Of a stretch of DNA of 64,000 nt, positions 61,419 through 64,000 are shown piece after piece. The stretch covers positions 496,001 through 560,000 of the forward strand of contig NW_001798978.1 of NCBI RefSeq assembly GCF_000165425.1, written 5' to 3'. How positions within the stretch are numbered: the first letter of the stretch is position 1; each line of letters opens with the position of its first letter. Made by a program: the position numbers and the translations under genes. Under the pieces are notes generated by a model, which was not told where the DNA came from, did no database searches, and saw only the letters and a program-made list of their open reading frames with translations. The DNA comes from Paramecium tetraurelia (taxonomy: Eukaryota; Ciliophora; Oligohymenophorea; Peniculida; Parameciidae).

Positions 61419-63401
61419 TCAAACTGTGATAATGATATATTTCCAGAGCTTTATTGCGTCAACCATCCACAGCAATGAAGTATCATACTGCTTTATAGCT
61501 TTTTCAATAAGATGGACAAATTTTTGAAATAAATGTTCACTAATTTTGAGTCTAGAATGAATAGCTTGAATGTCAGATCTTTTAAAATATTTTCTACCTG
61601 ATAACAAGTATTCAAATTTTTTTAAAACAATTTTATCTATATTTGCATCATTGCTATCAAATATGTTCTTGATTTCAACATTTGATTTCAACTCATCGGA
61701 TATTAATGGAACAAATTCACATAATCTCTATTAGCCTACAATATCACAAGGTAATTGTTAATTGGTAATGTATGGAAGTATCAAATCATATTCATCTTCA
61801 AAGTCTTAGAATATTATTCTTTGGGGATTCAATTTCGACAATAAGATCATCATTTTTTCTTTGATACTTTGATAGAGATTTAGACTAATCGAATGTTAAC
61901 AATGAAATAAGTGCAGATCTTCAAGCGTAAAACAGTTATTTTATTTATTAAAAGCATAATGCAAAAAATATTTAGTGTGCTCTACAAATTGATCATATCC
62001 AACTTTATGAATGAAATTCTTATTTATAAGTTAATCTTGCTAACATAATTTGATAAATTCACTAGTAAGATTATCGAATCCTTATTATTTATACACCAAA
62101 TCTTTAATGCTATCTTAGTTGATAACAGCTGCTTTATATGCATCAGTTTACTCTAAAACATACCAAATGACTTCCTTTTGAGTATGTTTGGATAAAGATC
62201 CTGATAAATAGTATTTAAAAATAGAGTATTAAACAGAGGTAATTTCAAAAGCCTTATGAAAATCTCTCATGGAATCCATCACATAATTAGTAGATTCTGC
62301 TGATCCCAAAATAAATCCAAATATTCTGCTGAATTTGATTGCTTATTCCTCTTGCTTGGTTCCTTTAAATAATGGACTTAAAGAGAAATCTTCGAAGATT
62401 TGACTATACATATTTTTAGCTATAATTCTGATGTTATCCTTAACATTTTATACAGACCGAGACTAGTGGATTAAATAAGGAAAGTACCTTAGAAACGATA
62501 GCCCCTCTGTAGGATTCAACAGTTTAAGCACATTTGAAGACTGCCTCCATGTTTATCTTTAATGAAATCAAGTACTTAAGATATAGATATTTGAATCTAT
62601 TGAACATTTGATCAGTTATATTTAGAGTAGAATGTAATTGCTTCAAGGTTTCAAAATGATAGGTAAGTTTATTGCCATTGCTTAGATCTATGAGTGATTT
62701 AACCACTCCTTTCATTTCAATGACTTCTTTGAGAATTGGTCCTATGAGATCATCATCATTTAAAATAGAGCCTAATTCTTTGGTGTAATCATCCAATCCT
62801 TCCATTTTTTCAAATTCACTATGACGAGTCATACCATTTTTTGATCTAAATAAAAGTAAATTAATTACTTTTTATCTTTAAATGATGAAATAATGTCTTT
62901 GATTGATTTCCCAGCTGAAAATGGACATTGTTGTTATTGGACTGAAGATTAAGTTTACTATATTTATGATGCTTGATGATAATGTGATTTTTTTTAAGAA
63001 ACTAGATTGGTAATGATACTTGTGTTATCTTCTCTTTGAGTTTTTACACTGCCAGTAGATGATTTAGGATGATTTTTTATGGTGAATAATCTTTAAAAAT
63101 TTCGACTAGAACCAAGATCAAATTAAGTGGTCTCCTCAATTTATATTGTTTAATTTTTTTTCTTTTTATACTGCTAGGGTGTAAGTGATTTCTGCGCTGT
63201 ATTTACTCTTTCTGTGTCTATGTAATTAGCAGAACCTCCTTTCTTAACTTGCCAAAAATTATTCGACTGAGTAGAATCTAAGGAAGGCAATTTTTAGAAT
63301 AAATATTCTTTTCTGGAGGATTTAATATCTTTAGTTGATTTGCTGAAATTAGGTTGGCTAAAAGTATGTTATTACATTTCACCAGAATCTCTACGAATCA
63401 T
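61419..63401 (-). CDS. Four-domain truncated-globin-like protein with disordered N-terminus
   Basis: 644 residues, two introns (62846-62868 and 62463-62487). About 180 residues of Gln/Ser-rich disordered sequence precede four repeats. Each repeat has the truncated-haemoglobin F-helix pattern (His, then L-x-I, then a phenylalanine/tyrosine helix). The motifs are KQLHSTLNITDQMFNRF, RDFHKAFEITSVQYSIF, LHLFHCQHSISLNLYQS and QAIHSRLKISEHLFQKF. The putative proximal His residues fall at about 249, 366, 484 and 599, a 115-118 residue period. Domain 2 also shows a typical AB/E region (MYSQIFEDFSLSPLFKG). Truncated globins bind haem and gaseous ligands. Whether all four do so is unknown. The first intron joins what look like separate genes. 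Confidence 0.78.
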
Positions 63402-63451
63402 AAGAATTAGATAATTAATATTTAATAATAATTTGTTAAGTAATAATAATA

Positions 63452-64000
63452 TCATCTGAGAAATAAATTTTTACTGGAACACATCTCCTATTTATTTTGA
63501 TTATTTTGTTCTGTGCCCAGCCTCCAAAATATCAATGTCTCATCTCCTGCAGCCGAACACAGCATAGATTGATCAGGAGATATTCCTAAGTGCAAAACTC
63601 TCGATTTATGAGCCTGTAATTCCTATACTAATTTGGCTTACTAAATTTAATCAGCATTCCATATACTAATTTAAAATTTAGAAAAGCCATGAGATGATAT
63701 CAATTCTCTATATCTTGGCAAAAATTGCAGAGCACAAACTTGCGATCCTGTGTCAATGCTCTTAAAACAAGTGCCAGTATCAGCATTCCAAAATTTGATA
63801 GTTTTATCATTTGATCCACCTCCACTGACAAGAGTATTTTGTAACCAAGGACACCAGGCCATTGCTTTGACAGCAGCACAATGACCTTGGCAAGATTAAC
63901 GTAAGGACATTTATCGTCTATCCCAAAGCAATAATTAATTATCATTTGCTCCACTACTCAAAGTACTACCAGACGAATTCCATTTCAATCCACAAACCTC
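63452..64000 (-). CDS. Cdc20/Cdh1-family APC/C activator, C-terminal part
   Basis: WD40 propeller blades of a fizzy-type protein, truncated by the window edge; the N-terminal C-box and start lie beyond 64000. Diagnostic blocks are GLKWNSSGSTLSSGANDNQL, the next blade VKAMAWCPWLQNTLVSGGGS and HKSRVLHLGISPDQSMLCS with AAGDETLIFW. These activators recruit destruction-box substrates to the anaphase-promoting complex. The protein ends LFLR; the family usually ends in Ile-Arg, so the terminal residue fits but the penultimate is Leu. No intron in the visible part. Cdc20 versus Cdh1 cannot be decided here. Confidence 0.92.

Noticed and set aside
62830-62832. ATG as start of a separate globin gene
   Set aside because: A 23-nt intron at 62846-62868 joins it in frame to the upstream Gln-rich exon; otherwise the upstream frame would end overlapping this ATG.

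Overview
The window is gene-dense, AT-rich DNA of a Paramecium-type ciliate, almost certainly macronuclear. Reading frames run through TAA and TAG (read as Gln) and end only at TGA. Introns are tiny (19-38 nt, one of 74 nt), mostly GTA...TAG. With those two rules I could assemble 33 gene models. All 31 models with both ends resolved have exon lengths divisible by three; the AlkB-like gene lacks a recognisable start and the last gene runs off the window. Neighbouring genes are often 4-90 nt apart. I saw no rRNA, tRNA, CRISPR array, transposon or telomeric repeat.

Layout. 0.1-6.8 kb: uridine kinase, membrane hybrid histidine kinase and an unknown gene, all on plus. 6.9-17.0 kb: a minus-strand head-to-tail array of five diverged paralogs (A-E) with a beta-sandwich block and a C-terminal IQ motif, plus one small MGNAC lipid-anchor-type gene between A and B. 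17.1-21.5 kb: divergent FIG4-type SAC phosphatase and Miro GTPase. 21.6-34.2 kb: cytoskeleton and signalling genes (coiled-coil protein, kinesin, pseudokinase, second coiled-coil protein, unknown protein, EF-hand protein). 34.8-36.4 kb: three very small genes, two membrane-associated. 37.6-41.8 kb: a large AlkB-like dioxygenase gene with unresolved 5' end beside an inverted repeat, then a secreted lipase. 41.9-52.5 kb: TPR-like protein, Vps54-like GARP subunit, intronless myosin with RCC1 tail. 52.6-56.6 kb: small unknown, prefoldin 4, a PIWI protein with altered catalytic tetrad, small unknown. 57.5-64 kb: LRR/coiled-coil protein, small membrane protein, a protein with four tandem truncated-globin-like domains, and the C-terminal part of a Cdc20/Cdh1 activator.

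Functional themes are membrane traffic (FIG4, Vps54, Miro, myosin, kinesin), cilia/centrosome-type scaffolds, and cell-cycle and small-RNA regulation. There is no operon logic: genes are independently transcribed but tightly packed. The most unusual items are the four-globin protein, the E-D-H PIWI protein, the five-copy IQ array, the pseudokinase and the inverted repeat next to the AlkB-like gene.
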